Source of the DNA: Pseudopedobacter sp965218985
GTDB lineage: Bacteria > Bacteroidota > Bacteroidia > Sphingobacteriales > Sphingobacteriaceae
Direction: 5' to 3'
Length of the DNA stretch: 64,000 nucleotides
NCBI GenBank assembly: GCA_965218985.1
Contig: CBDCMP010000006.1
Span: 186,001-250,000 of the forward strand
A program made the position numbers and the translations under genes. A model generated the notes under the pieces. The model did not search any database and was not told where the DNA came from. It was given only the letters and a program-made list of their open reading frames with translations. Positions 54,157 to 63,169 of this stretch are shown one piece after another; within the stretch, counting starts at the first letter, position 1, and the number at the start of each line of letters is the position of its first letter.

Positions 54157-55155
54157 ATGTTACAACGTAAGTTTTTATTTTTCATCCCAGCAGCAGCATT
54201 ATTGCTATTAATTCTTCCACATATTCTTTTCGCCCAACAGAAAAAAATAATTTATCCCGGAGAAATTTGGAAAGATAATAGAGGTAAACATATACAAGCT
54301 CATGGTGGTGGAATTATCAAAGTAAAAGACACGTTTTACTGGTTCGGCGAAGACCGCTCTAAAGATAATGATGAGAAGTTAAGATATGTGGGCTGCTATT
54401 CTTCCAAAGATTTGGTAAACTGGAAGTTTTTAAAGCAACTTAAATTTACACCTCCTGAAGGTTTTGCTGAAGACTGGGTGTTGGAGAGGCCAAAAGTATT
54501 TTATAATCATAAAACCCATAAATATGTAATGTATTTTCACTTAGATGTGAATTACAGTTTAGCAAAAGTGGGCATTGCTATTAGCGACAAAGTAGATGGC
54601 GATTACAAATTCGTAAAAGCATTTCAGCCTTTAGGGCATGAGAGTAGAGATATTGGTCAGTTTATAGATGACGATGGAAGCGCATACCTCATTTTTGAAG
54701 ATAGGCCTTACAAAGGCTTCAGAATTGTTAAGCTTTCTGATGATTATTTAAACTTGACGGAGATTTGCTTGATACAAGCTCCGTTAGAGGGAGGGGCGAT
54801 GGTGCATTACAAAGGTTTGTATTATGCGATAGGATCAGGATTGACTGCCTGGGATCCTAACCCCAACAAATATGCAACTGCAAAGAACCTGGCCGGGCCA
54901 TGGTCTGATTTTAAAGATATTGCCCCGCCAGAAACAAATACTTACCATTCGCAATCTACCATGATGATTAAGATTTTAGGAACTAAAACTACCTCTGTTA
55001 TTTTTATGGCAGATGTTTGGAAACCAAATGAACAATGGGATTCCCGTTATTTATGGATGCCTTTGGAGATAGGTAATGGGAAATTACGCTTGCCCAAACC
55101 GGGACCATTTTACCTAAATGTAAAAACCGGAGAGACAAAGATTTTAAAAAAGTAA
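54157..55155 (+). CDS. Secreted GH43-like exo-beta-1,3-galactanase candidate
   Basis: This 332-residue exported protein (signal about 1-27, ending LFAQ) resembles the GH43 subgroup that includes exo-beta-1,3-galactanases: the start GEIWKDNRGKHIQAHGGGII and the WFGEDR segment are typical. Glu211 in PLEGGAMVHYKG fits the catalytic acid and Asp165 in RDIGQF the modulator. The usual Asp base of GH43 is replaced in the HGGG segment, as known for that subgroup. A galactan backbone enzyme beside rhamnose-uronate enzymes fits arabinogalactan-type glycans. Confidence 0.85.
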   Translation: MLQRKFLFFIPAAALLLLILPHILFAQQKKIIYPGEIWKDNRGKHIQAHGGGIIKVKDTFYWFGEDRSKDNDEKLRYVGCYSSKDLVNWKFLKQLKFTPPEGFAEDWVLERPKVFYNHKTHKYVMYFHLDVNYSLAKVGIAISDKVDGDYKFVKAFQPLGHESRDIGQFIDDDGSAYLIFEDRPYKGFRIVKLSDDYLNLTEICLIQAPLEGGAMVHYKGLYYAIGSGLTAWDPNPNKYATAKNLAGPWSDFKDIAPPETNTYHSQSTMMIKILGTKTTSVIFMADVWKPNEQWDSRYLWMPLEIGNGKLRLPKPGPFYLNVKTGETKILKK

Positions 55156-55167
55156 ACCATTTACTCT

Positions 55168-55207
55168 AAAAAGGCCGCTATCTAAAGAAGCAGACATGCG
55201 GCTTTTT
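55168..55207. terminator. Bidirectional terminator between convergent genes
   Basis: The hairpin AAAAAGGCCGC / GCGGCTTTTT (one bulged G) has five T on the plus strand and five on the minus strand. It separates the GH43-like gene from the convergent alginate-lyase-family gene, whose stop codon begins at 55207. Confidence 0.8.
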
Positions 55208-56301
55208 CAATAAACTTTCTGGTAGATATGGTTGATCACGATCCACCAATTTGGATAGCTGCTGGTTTTATTTTCTAGCTGCTGTACAATTTTTAAATAA
55301 TGGGGCTCAAAAAAGGTAGCCATCGAAAAGAGCTCAAGCCCGTGAGATGGTTGGTACAATGCACCTGTAATAAAATTTGATTCTTTGTTTTCTGCCCTCT
55401 TTTTATCAAAAGCGGTTTTACTATTTACAAATTCTTTATGCACTTTTTCGCCTGTAGTATACGGAATCAGAAACTCCATTGATTTTTGTAAAGAGGAACC
55501 TATGGGACTTATATAATGATAAAAATCTTTTCCCGTTGCTCTATCTACTACAATTGCAAGCCTTACCAAAGGTTCCAAAGTATAGACTTGATAATGCAAG
55601 GCATCACGTTCTTTAAAATCAATACCTGAGCCGTCGGCATATAGATTTGTGGCAATTTGAGCAGGCAGGGCTGTGTTAATAAATTTTTTTAGGCTGTCAT
55701 CATTAATCGCATAGGCAATCATTCCAATTACTTTTATACGGTGCGAATTCCAGTTATTAGTTGGTTGCCGCGGTTTAAGCTTCGAAAAGAACGGATGATT
55801 TAACTCTTTGGTAGCCATTACCTTCAGCCATTTTTTAATTATTTCATTCTCCTTCTTTGGGAGATAATTTTTAACCAAATCATAAGCCTCAAAAGCGGCC
55901 TCAAATTTTGTGTCATTAATGGGGTTTTCAATAGGTTTATTTAGCGATGACCAAGTGCTTAAATATTCGTCCACCTTGGTTAAATATTGATTTTTTCCCT
56001 CAATACGATATGTCAAAGCTAATGCGTACATCCTATTTACATCAAGTAAAGCTTTCAACGATTTTATCTTTTTAGGATCGGTTGCCAAATGACCCTCAGA
56101 AAAAACAGTATCTAAAGGGGAGGGGAGGCTATTCAGAGATGAATCAGCTAAGTTTTTCAGTTCAAGGTATTGCGCTTTTATATGTTGATTTGTTTTGATA
56201 AGATTTTTCAAAGATTCAATTTCCCCATTATTCATGCTTACATATTGTGCATGAGTGCCCAGGCTGAAAAACATTAAAAGAAGAATTCCTAAATATTTCA
56301 T
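55207..56301 (-). CDS. Secreted alginate-lyase-family protein
   Basis: This 364-residue exported protein (signal 1-19, ending THAQ) has an alpha-toroid layout of the alginate lyase family (PL5-like). NNWNSHR (182-188) and RDALHYQVYTLEPL (around His236, Tyr237) are the conserved catalytic-looking segments. In this family the substrate is a uronate-containing polymer, but the sequence alone does not prove alginate; in this cluster a glucuronate-containing plant or algal glycan is as likely. Start is ATG. It is divergent from the GH71/99-like gene. Confidence 0.88.
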   Translation of the reverse strand: MKYLGILLLMFFSLGTHAQYVSMNNGEIESLKNLIKTNQHIKAQYLELKNLADSSLNSLPSPLDTVFSEGHLATDPKKIKSLKALLDVNRMYALALTYRIEGKNQYLTKVDEYLSTWSSLNKPIENPINDTKFEAAFEAYDLVKNYLPKKENEIIKKWLKVMATKELNHPFFSKLKPRQPTNNWNSHRIKVIGMIAYAINDDSLKKFINTALPAQIATNLYADGSGIDFKERDALHYQVYTLEPLVRLAIVVDRATGKDFYHYISPIGSSLQKSMEFLIPYTTGEKVHKEFVNSKTAFDKKRAENKESNFITGALYQPSHGLELFSMATFFEPHYLKIVQQLENKTSSYPNWWIVINHIYQKVY

Positions 56302-56726
56302 GCTTTATTTTATTAAATGTTTAATCATTTGAGTATTGACAATAGTTTTTTTACTGTAGTAATAACAAAGAAGGCGTAAATTACTTTAGCAATTATTCTA
56401 AGAATTTTGTCCCAAAAATTAATAAGGTTTCATATTAAGTAGTTACACCGTTTATTAAAATTAGGTGCTTTCAAATTTATTTAACCCAATAATCAATCTT
56501 CCCAGCATTCTGAAAATCATTAATATCGAAATAAAATGTCAGATAGTTTTAAATCAATGGCCATATTAAGATTAGTTTTTTCTTATGCAGGAAAGTACAG
56601 GATGCCATTTAGAATATAAACCTCTACATTTCAATCTTATTATCAATTACTAACCAAATAATAATATTGGTTTAGAAATGAACAGTTCAGCTGTTTGTTC
56701 TTTTCCATTAGGAACTATAAGATATT
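56302..56726. promoter_or_regulatory. Divergent intergenic region, no gene seen
   Basis: This is 425 bp of AT-rich DNA between the divergent alginate-lyase-family gene and the GH71/99-like gene. It should hold both promoters. I saw no TAnnTTTG box at a good distance and no repeat. Confidence 0.4.
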
Positions 56727-58559
56727 ATGCTGAAAGTCTTCGTTTCATTAAAAGCAGTAATTTTGTGGTGTGGGATATTTTTTTTCTACACGAATTTAAG
56801 TGCGCAGCAAAAGCCTGCCTCACCCAATCAACTGGTATCATCTTCAAAAGCTGATACCTGGATAGCGACCGATGATTTAGGAAGAACCTTATCTGTTGAT
56901 AATAGGGGAGGGGAAATCCAAAAAGATAAGTTTGTGGGTATATTTTATTTTACCTGGCAGGGCTCCCATGGTTATGATACTCCCAGAACCAGACCTGATC
57001 AGGGAGTGCTTGATAAATTGTCAACCGATACCTTAAGCCCTTATGATCTTTCTAAGCTATTGAAACAGAATCCTGAAAACCCTAAATATGGGCCAATCGG
57101 AACGTTTCATTACTGGGCCGAACCATATTTTGGCTATTACCTTCCCGATGATGAATGGATCATCAGAAAGCATGCACAAATGCTTTCTGATGCCGGGGTA
57201 GATGTGATTATTCTGGATGTTACCAATAGCTTTACTTATTTTCCCATCGTAAAGGAAATTGGAGATACTTACCGGAAATTAAGAGCCGAAGGTATTTCTA
57301 CTCCTTCTATTGCGTTTATTGTAAACAGTGCTCCCGAAAAAACTGTTAACAAACTGTACACAGAATTTTATCAAAAAGGGCTATATAAAGATCTTTGGTT
57401 TTACTGGAAAGGGAAACCACTTTTGCTTGCTCCTTCGGATGAGCTTCCCGAAGAACAAAAAGCATTTTTCACTTTAAGACAATCATGGGCATGGACAAAA
57501 GACCAAAAATGGTTTGGCAATGGAAAAGACAAGTGGCCCTGGTTAGACCATACTCCACAATCTTATGGTTGGCATGAATCTCCGGATGTACCGGAAGAAG
57601 TAAGTGTGGCCACGGCAGAACACCCGGTTTCCAATATAGGTAGGAGCTTTCATGACGGGAAAGAACCGGAAGTGAAAACACCTGCTGTAGGACTATACTT
57701 TACGGAACAATGGAAGCTGGCTTTGGCGGTAGATCCGGAGCTGGTGTTTATTACCGGCTGGAATGAATGGGTAGCCCAGCGTTTTAACAATGGAAATGCT
57801 AAAAATATGGCAGGTAAACCTATCAAAAAGGGAGAAACTTATTTTGTAGATCAGTATAGTGCAGAATATAGCAGGGATATTGAACCTATGAAAGGAAGTT
57901 TTAAGGATAACTATTATTATCAGATGGTAGATTTTATCCGCCAATATAAAGGGAGCAGAACCATCCCTGAATTTTCAACCATACATCCCATAAAGATAGA
58001 CGGGAATTTTAAGGATTGGGAAAATGTAAAATCAATTTTTTATGATGATAAGGGAGATACTTTTCATCGTGATCATCCAGGCTTTGGTCGGATTAAAAGT
58101 TACACCAACCTGAGTGGCAGAAATGACATCATTTTATCCAAAGTAGCTACCGATGGTGAAAATCTATTTTTTTACGTAGAAACCAGCAGTGCTATTCCTT
58201 CCTGGACGGATACTACCTGGATGAATTTGCTGATCGGTCTGCCTTTAAAGAATGACGAAAACTGGCAGGGCTATAACTTTGTGCTTAACCGTAAGCAGCA
58301 GGAAGGAAAAACCAGTATGGAAAAGTTGAGCTGGAAGGCAAAACCATCAACTTTTAAATATATAAAATTTAAGACCAAAGGAAACCAGATGGAAGTGGCT
58401 ATCCCCCTGAAAGATTTAAATTTAAAACCGGATGGCTTTACAGTTGATTTTAAATGGACAGATCATATCCCGCTGGGAGACCCATTAAAATGGATGGATA
58501 TAGGGGATGCAGCTCCTAATGCCCGGTTTAAATACAGATTTATTTACAAAAAGAAATAA
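56727..58559 (+). CDS. Secreted GH71/GH99-like protein with C-terminal binding domain
   Basis: This 610-residue exported protein (signal about 1-26, ending LSAQ) has a TIM-barrel catalytic part (about 45-410) of the GH71/GH99-like (WbsX-type) group: VGIFYFTWQGSHG, GVDVIILDVTN and VFITGWNEWVAQRF are typical. The C-terminal part (about 420-610) resembles a CBM9/DOMON-like sandwich (IKIDGNFKDWENV). GH99 members include endo-mannosidases; the substrate here is not known. The next gene encodes the large DUF5722 protein. Confidence 0.85.
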   Translation: MLKVFVSLKAVILWCGIFFFYTNLSAQQKPASPNQLVSSSKADTWIATDDLGRTLSVDNRGGEIQKDKFVGIFYFTWQGSHGYDTPRTRPDQGVLDKLSTDTLSPYDLSKLLKQNPENPKYGPIGTFHYWAEPYFGYYLPDDEWIIRKHAQMLSDAGVDVIILDVTNSFTYFPIVKEIGDTYRKLRAEGISTPSIAFIVNSAPEKTVNKLYTEFYQKGLYKDLWFYWKGKPLLLAPSDELPEEQKAFFTLRQSWAWTKDQKWFGNGKDKWPWLDHTPQSYGWHESPDVPEEVSVATAEHPVSNIGRSFHDGKEPEVKTPAVGLYFTEQWKLALAVDPELVFITGWNEWVAQRFNNGNAKNMAGKPIKKGETYFVDQYSAEYSRDIEPMKGSFKDNYYYQMVDFIRQYKGSRTIPEFSTIHPIKIDGNFKDWENVKSIFYDDKGDTFHRDHPGFGRIKSYTNLSGRNDIILSKVATDGENLFFYVETSSAIPSWTDTTWMNLLIGLPLKNDENWQGYNFVLNRKQQEGKTSMEKLSWKAKPSTFKYIKFKTKGNQMEVAIPLKDLNLKPDGFTVDFKWTDHIPLGDPLKWMDIGDAAPNARFKYRFIYKKK

Positions 58560-58574
58560 CACTCATTCAGAACC

Positions 58575-58857
58575 ATGAATTGTTACAACCATCGTAAAGT
58601 TTATCTCCTGATTTTAGGAACGTTTTTGTTTGCTTATCAGGAGATGAAAAGTTAAGGGATTTTCTTCACAACAATTAGGCGATTATAAAGAAATGGTGGG
58701 CTTAATATGGCAGATATTATGGAAACCTATGAAGATCACTCGCCGCTTACGTTTTCTTTAACAAATGTATTTTTATCTGGAATAAGCACTTATTGAGCAG
58801 GGATTAAACAGCGGGATGGTACAGGATGATGATAGATTTAAAGTGATTTATCTTTAA
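58575..58857 (+). pseudogene. Remnant of a decayed exported protein gene
   Basis: A 26-codon ORF at 58575-58655 looks like a cut signal peptide (MNCYNHRKVYLLILGTFLF). Two later pieces, 58707-58796 (MADIMETYEDHSPLTF) and 58795-58857 (EQGLNSGMVQDDDRFKVIYL), read as shifted-frame fragments of a C-terminus. No family is recognised. The whole 334-bp gap between the GH71/99-like and DUF5722 genes may be what remains of one lost gene. Confidence 0.35.
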
Positions 58858-58893
58858 AGAACCAACTTTTTAACCTTATAACTCTGTATTAGT

Positions 58894-61800
58894 ATGAAAA
58901 AGATCTACTTCATTACCATTTTTATTTTTGCAATTTCCTGTGTGGGCAGGGCACAAACTATTGCACTTCAACTAAATTTGGCTGCAAGAAACCAGATGAA
59001 CATTCAGGTATTGCCGAATGGTACTTATCAAATTCTTACCACGGGAACAGACCCCTATATTTATACGTATGACTTAGGTACCGAAAGCTATGATTTCGAA
59101 AAAAATTATATTATTGCTTTTGAATATCAGGCGGTTAATGGCAACGGAGCTTATGGAATAGATGATTTGCAGATTTTTTACGGACCTCCAATCACAGGTT
59201 CTAACCGTGTGTTACTTGGGAAGCAGGATAGCAGCTCTGTCTGGAAATCTGTAGCCGTGAATATGAAGGTAAGTGCTTTGAACTGGAATCAGGCATATAG
59301 CCAGTTTAGATTTGATCCCGGAATAAGTCCTGATCAGACTATTAAAGTTAGGAATATTGTTTTAAGAGCACCAACTCCATCAGAGTTAGCTGCAGAAAAT
59401 TTTGCTACAGACATTCCGGTTACACTTAATCTGTCAGCTAAAAATCAGATGAATGCTACTTTGAATGTAGATAGCAGCTATACCATTCAGACATTAGGTA
59501 CAGATCCCTACGTTTATGCCAATAATGTGAATACACTTTATGATTTTAATTCCACCTACTACCTGAGTTTTGATTATAAAGCAGCCACAGGCTTAGACGA
59601 TATGGAGGTATTCTTTGGACCGCCGATTACGCAATCTCAGTTGATCAAGGTGGGCCCACTTGCCTCAACCTCGACCTATAAAACAATTACCATCAATCTT
59701 AAAACCAATAGCAGCTGGAAGCAGCGTTTCAACCAGTTCCGCTTTGACTTTGGAAGAGCCTCAGGGCAAAACATCCAGGTAAAAAATATCAGATTGAGAA
59801 ATCCTACCACAGCAGAATTGGAAAAAGATCCCTTTGTTAAAAATGCTAGTCTGCTAAATTATTTGAATGGCAACTATTCAAACAAGATACAGCGGGTAAA
59901 AGTAGATAGTTCTAAAATTCAGATTACAGGAAGTATAAAACAAAATTCAGGAAATCTTTACCTGTGCGAACTTAGAATGTATGATGACATTGCTACTAAA
60001 AAAACTTTTGAAAACTCAGTTGCCATAGGAGGAAGTGATTCTATGATTAACATCCTGCAGGATCGTTTTGTACATATTTCTGATACCACTTATGATCGGC
60101 TATATTCCAGATGGGTGATCGCAGAAAAAACAGGTTCAACATTCACTTTTAAATCTTATGCCCATTATGCAAATGAGATCAGTGAAATAGCTAAGTGGGA
60201 CTTACCGGAAGAAAAACCTTTATCCAAAAAAGGCGTGGGCGGGTTTGGAGTGGCAGGCGGGGGGGCAGCAGACCTTACCGATCTAGATTTGCATAATGTG
60301 ACCGTCAATGTAGTACTCACCTCTTTAATTAGCTTAACGCCTACCAGCTTAAACTATACTTTTAATGGGCAAATCTACTATTTTAACCCTGCAGTGGTGG
60401 CTAATTTTGACAATACTTTTAAAACCTGTGCCGATAAAAAAGCGATGGTTTCCCTGATACTTTTGATTCCAAGAGCCTTATCCCCTGCTTTAAAAGCTAT
60501 TTTTGTCCATCCGGATGCGGATAACGGCCCTTACAGTATGGCCAATATGACTTCTCTATCAGGAACTAACTATTATGCTGCATGTATTGGTTTTCTCTCG
60601 GAAAGATATTACCGGCCAGATCAGCAATATGGAAAAATAAACCACTGGATTATCCACAATGAGGTAGATGCAGGTTACTATTGGACCAATGCAGGAAAAA
60701 AACCTATGGAGCTGTATACTGAATTGTATGATCGTTCCATGAGGACAGTATACTACACTGCAAGAAGATATAACCCAACTGCAAAAGTTTTCATTTCATT
60801 AACACATTTTTGGACTATAAATGGGGAGGCCAATTATTTTGCACCCCAGGATATGCTAAATACCCTGACTTCTTTATCGGCAAAACAGGGAGATTATGAA
60901 TGGGGGGTAGCTTACCACCCTTATCCGGCAGATTTAAGGGAGCCAAAAACATGGGCAGACGCACCAGTGAATAATAATTTAAACACCACCTCCTTAATCA
61001 CTCCCAAAAATATTGAATTGATAGATACTTGGATGAGACAAAAATCAAGTCTTTACCAGGGATTAAAAGTAAGAACTTTACTGTTTTCTGAGCAGGGAAT
61101 TAACAGCAAATCTTACTCATCCGCTGATCTTCAAAACCAGGCAGCAGGAATAGCTTATATGTGGAAAAAGTTTAATAGACTGCCCTCACTGGAAGGTTTT
61201 CAATACCATAGAAGAGTAGATAATAGTGGAGAAGGAGGTTTACTTTTAGGTTTATGGACTACCAAACCAGGTACCGTAGAATCCCAGGATTATCGTAAAC
61301 CTTCATGGACAGTTTTACAAGCAGCCAACACCTCTGTAGAAGATTCTGTTTTTGCTTTTGCACTACCACTTATTGGAATCAGTAACTGGCCTGAAATTTA
61401 TAATCCTCTTGTTGGAGAAGTGAATCTACAACAAGTGAACTTTACACTTCAAAATTCCGGAAGTGCTGCTAAGGGTATAAAAATTGAATTTAATGGTGAA
61501 TTCCATGATACAGATATAGAAGGTAAGGTTATCTTTTATAACGTTGCTTCGATAGATAAAGCCAGAAAATACCGATTTTCAATTCATCAGCAGTTACTGT
61601 GGCCTGAAAAATCTATTACCGTTCAACAAGATATTCATATTAATCAGAATCTTGCCCCGGTAGATAGTTTAAGTGCAAAAGGAATTATGCCAACACAGAT
61701 TGCTATAAGCTGGAAAGACAGGATTGATTTTGAAAAAGGTTTTGTGCTGGAAAGAAAGCAAGAAGAATCATCAGATTTTACCACCATTGATACCTTACAG

Positions 61801-63153
61801 AAAGGTACCACTTATTTTATCGACAAAGCCGTCACTCCAGGTAAATTTTATAGTTACAGAATTTACGCCTATAATGATTCTGTTAAAACGCTCTACTCTG
61901 ATGAAGTAGAAGTTCTGGCTCCTAACTTAACGGTTTTGTACCTGGATGGAGACAAGGGTAAAGTGGACAACAATTCAATAAAGCCCTTTTTAAAATTGAA
62001 AAACGAGGGAACTACTACCGTAGACTTAAGTCGTTATACATTAAAGTACTGGTTTGTAGCAGAAAATTATGCGCTATTACAGGCAAATATAGACTATGCA
62101 CAGATTGGCAGGCAGCATATTCATACCAGTTTTACTTTATTGGATACTTTAAGAAAAGGAGCAAATGCCTGTTTGGAATTAAGTTTTGACACAATTGCTT
62201 TTCAGTTGAATGGCTTGAGTGATTCTGGACCTGTCCAGCTGAGAATTAACAAAACAGACTGGAGTGATTTTGATGAAACAAATGATTATTCTTACCAGCC
62301 TTTTACGGAATACAGCTTAACTTCTCAAATCACTCTTTATAAGGATGGCCAATTAATTTGGGGCGATGAACCTCAGAAATTAACGGAGCAGCCACTTTCA
62401 TTAAAGGTATTATACAACAATTTAGATAGAAAGTTGAACAATAATCAAATTAAACCTGGCTTTAAAATAGTGAACGAAGGCGCACAAAAAATAGATTATA
62501 AAGATTTAAAGATTAAATACTGGTTTACTGCTGAAGGAAATTCAAGCTTAAAGTTTTATAGCGATTACGCCGAGAAATTGGCAGGAAAACTAAACGCCGA
62601 TTTTCAAGATGCCGACCTGTTAAATGCAGATCATGATCTCGAAATAGGATTCACAGAAAATGCCGGATCATTATATGGCTTTAGTAACAGTGGACGCATA
62701 GAAACCCGTTTTAATAAAGCCGATTGGAGCAACTTTAATGAAGCCAATGATTATTCTTATGCTGATGTGAATCAGTATTCTGAAAATCCAAAAATCACCC
62801 TTTATTATAAAGGAAATCTTGTTTATGGTACAGAACCTTCTTCAACTTTTACGCTTCAAACGTTTTCTGTGGATAACACCTCTAAGACCAATTCCGCTGA
62901 ATTGGATAATTTAACCAATCAGTTGTATCCTAATCCCGCAAAAGACAAATTGTATTTTAAATATGCTGATGAAAACGCAAAAGTAATAAGCCTACAGGTT
63001 TCAGACCTGCAAGGGATAAAATTAAATGTGCCTTTTACCAGCAAGGGCAATTTAATAGAAATGAATACGGCTCAACTAACCACAGGCACTTACACCATGC
63101 AGTTACGCCTGGAAGGAAAAACTTATCAAAAGAAATTTTTGATCAATAAATAG
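58894..63153 (+). CDS. Large secreted DUF5722 multidomain protein with type IX sorting signal
   Basis: This is a 1,419-residue exported protein (signal 1-20). Order: two similar beta-sandwich modules (about 21-165 and 172-310, each with LNLxAxNQMN and FGPPI/YGPPI text), a DUF5722 domain (about 325-820), a fibronectin-III-like domain (about 930-1010), two CBM3-like modules (about 1020-1150 and 1165-1290, each with a SDFDETNDYSYQ/SNFNEANDYSY end), and a C-terminal Por/type IX sorting domain (LYPNPAKDKLYF to the end). The DUF5722 part has Asn589-Glu590 (IIHNEVDAGYY) and Glu733 (LFSEQGIN), as in GH clan A enzymes. Type IX secretion links it to the cell surface or outside. Confidence 0.85.
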   Translation: MKKIYFITIFIFAISCVGRAQTIALQLNLAARNQMNIQVLPNGTYQILTTGTDPYIYTYDLGTESYDFEKNYIIAFEYQAVNGNGAYGIDDLQIFYGPPITGSNRVLLGKQDSSSVWKSVAVNMKVSALNWNQAYSQFRFDPGISPDQTIKVRNIVLRAPTPSELAAENFATDIPVTLNLSAKNQMNATLNVDSSYTIQTLGTDPYVYANNVNTLYDFNSTYYLSFDYKAATGLDDMEVFFGPPITQSQLIKVGPLASTSTYKTITINLKTNSSWKQRFNQFRFDFGRASGQNIQVKNIRLRNPTTAELEKDPFVKNASLLNYLNGNYSNKIQRVKVDSSKIQITGSIKQNSGNLYLCELRMYDDIATKKTFENSVAIGGSDSMINILQDRFVHISDTTYDRLYSRWVIAEKTGSTFTFKSYAHYANEISEIAKWDLPEEKPLSKKGVGGFGVAGGGAADLTDLDLHNVTVNVVLTSLISLTPTSLNYTFNGQIYYFNPAVVANFDNTFKTCADKKAMVSLILLIPRALSPALKAIFVHPDADNGPYSMANMTSLSGTNYYAACIGFLSERYYRPDQQYGKINHWIIHNEVDAGYYWTNAGKKPMELYTELYDRSMRTVYYTARRYNPTAKVFISLTHFWTINGEANYFAPQDMLNTLTSLSAKQGDYEWGVAYHPYPADLREPKTWADAPVNNNLNTTSLITPKNIELIDTWMRQKSSLYQGLKVRTLLFSEQGINSKSYSSADLQNQAAGIAYMWKKFNRLPSLEGFQYHRRVDNSGEGGLLLGLWTTKPGTVESQDYRKPSWTVLQAANTSVEDSVFAFALPLIGISNWPEIYNPLVGEVNLQQVNFTLQNSGSAAKGIKIEFNGEFHDTDIEGKVIFYNVASIDKARKYRFSIHQQLLWPEKSITVQQDIHINQNLAPVDSLSAKGIMPTQIAISWKDRIDFEKGFVLERKQEESSDFTTIDTLQKGTTYFIDKAVTPGKFYSYRIYAYNDSVKTLYSDEVEVLAPNLTVLYLDGDKGKVDNNSIKPFLKLKNEGTTTVDLSRYTLKYWFVAENYALLQANIDYAQIGRQHIHTSFTLLDTLRKGANACLELSFDTIAFQLNGLSDSGPVQLRINKTDWSDFDETNDYSYQPFTEYSLTSQITLYKDGQLIWGDEPQKLTEQPLSLKVLYNNLDRKLNNNQIKPGFKIVNEGAQKIDYKDLKIKYWFTAEGNSSLKFYSDYAEKLAGKLNADFQDADLLNADHDLEIGFTENAGSLYGFSNSGRIETRFNKADWSNFNEANDYSYADVNQYSENPKITLYYKGNLVYGTEPSSTFTLQTFSVDNTSKTNSAELDNLTNQLYPNPAKDKLYFKYADENAKVISLQVSDLQGIKLNVPFTSKGNLIEMNTAQLTTGTYTMQLRLEGKTYQKKFLINK

Positions 63154-63169
63154 GGAGAAAAAGCATCGA

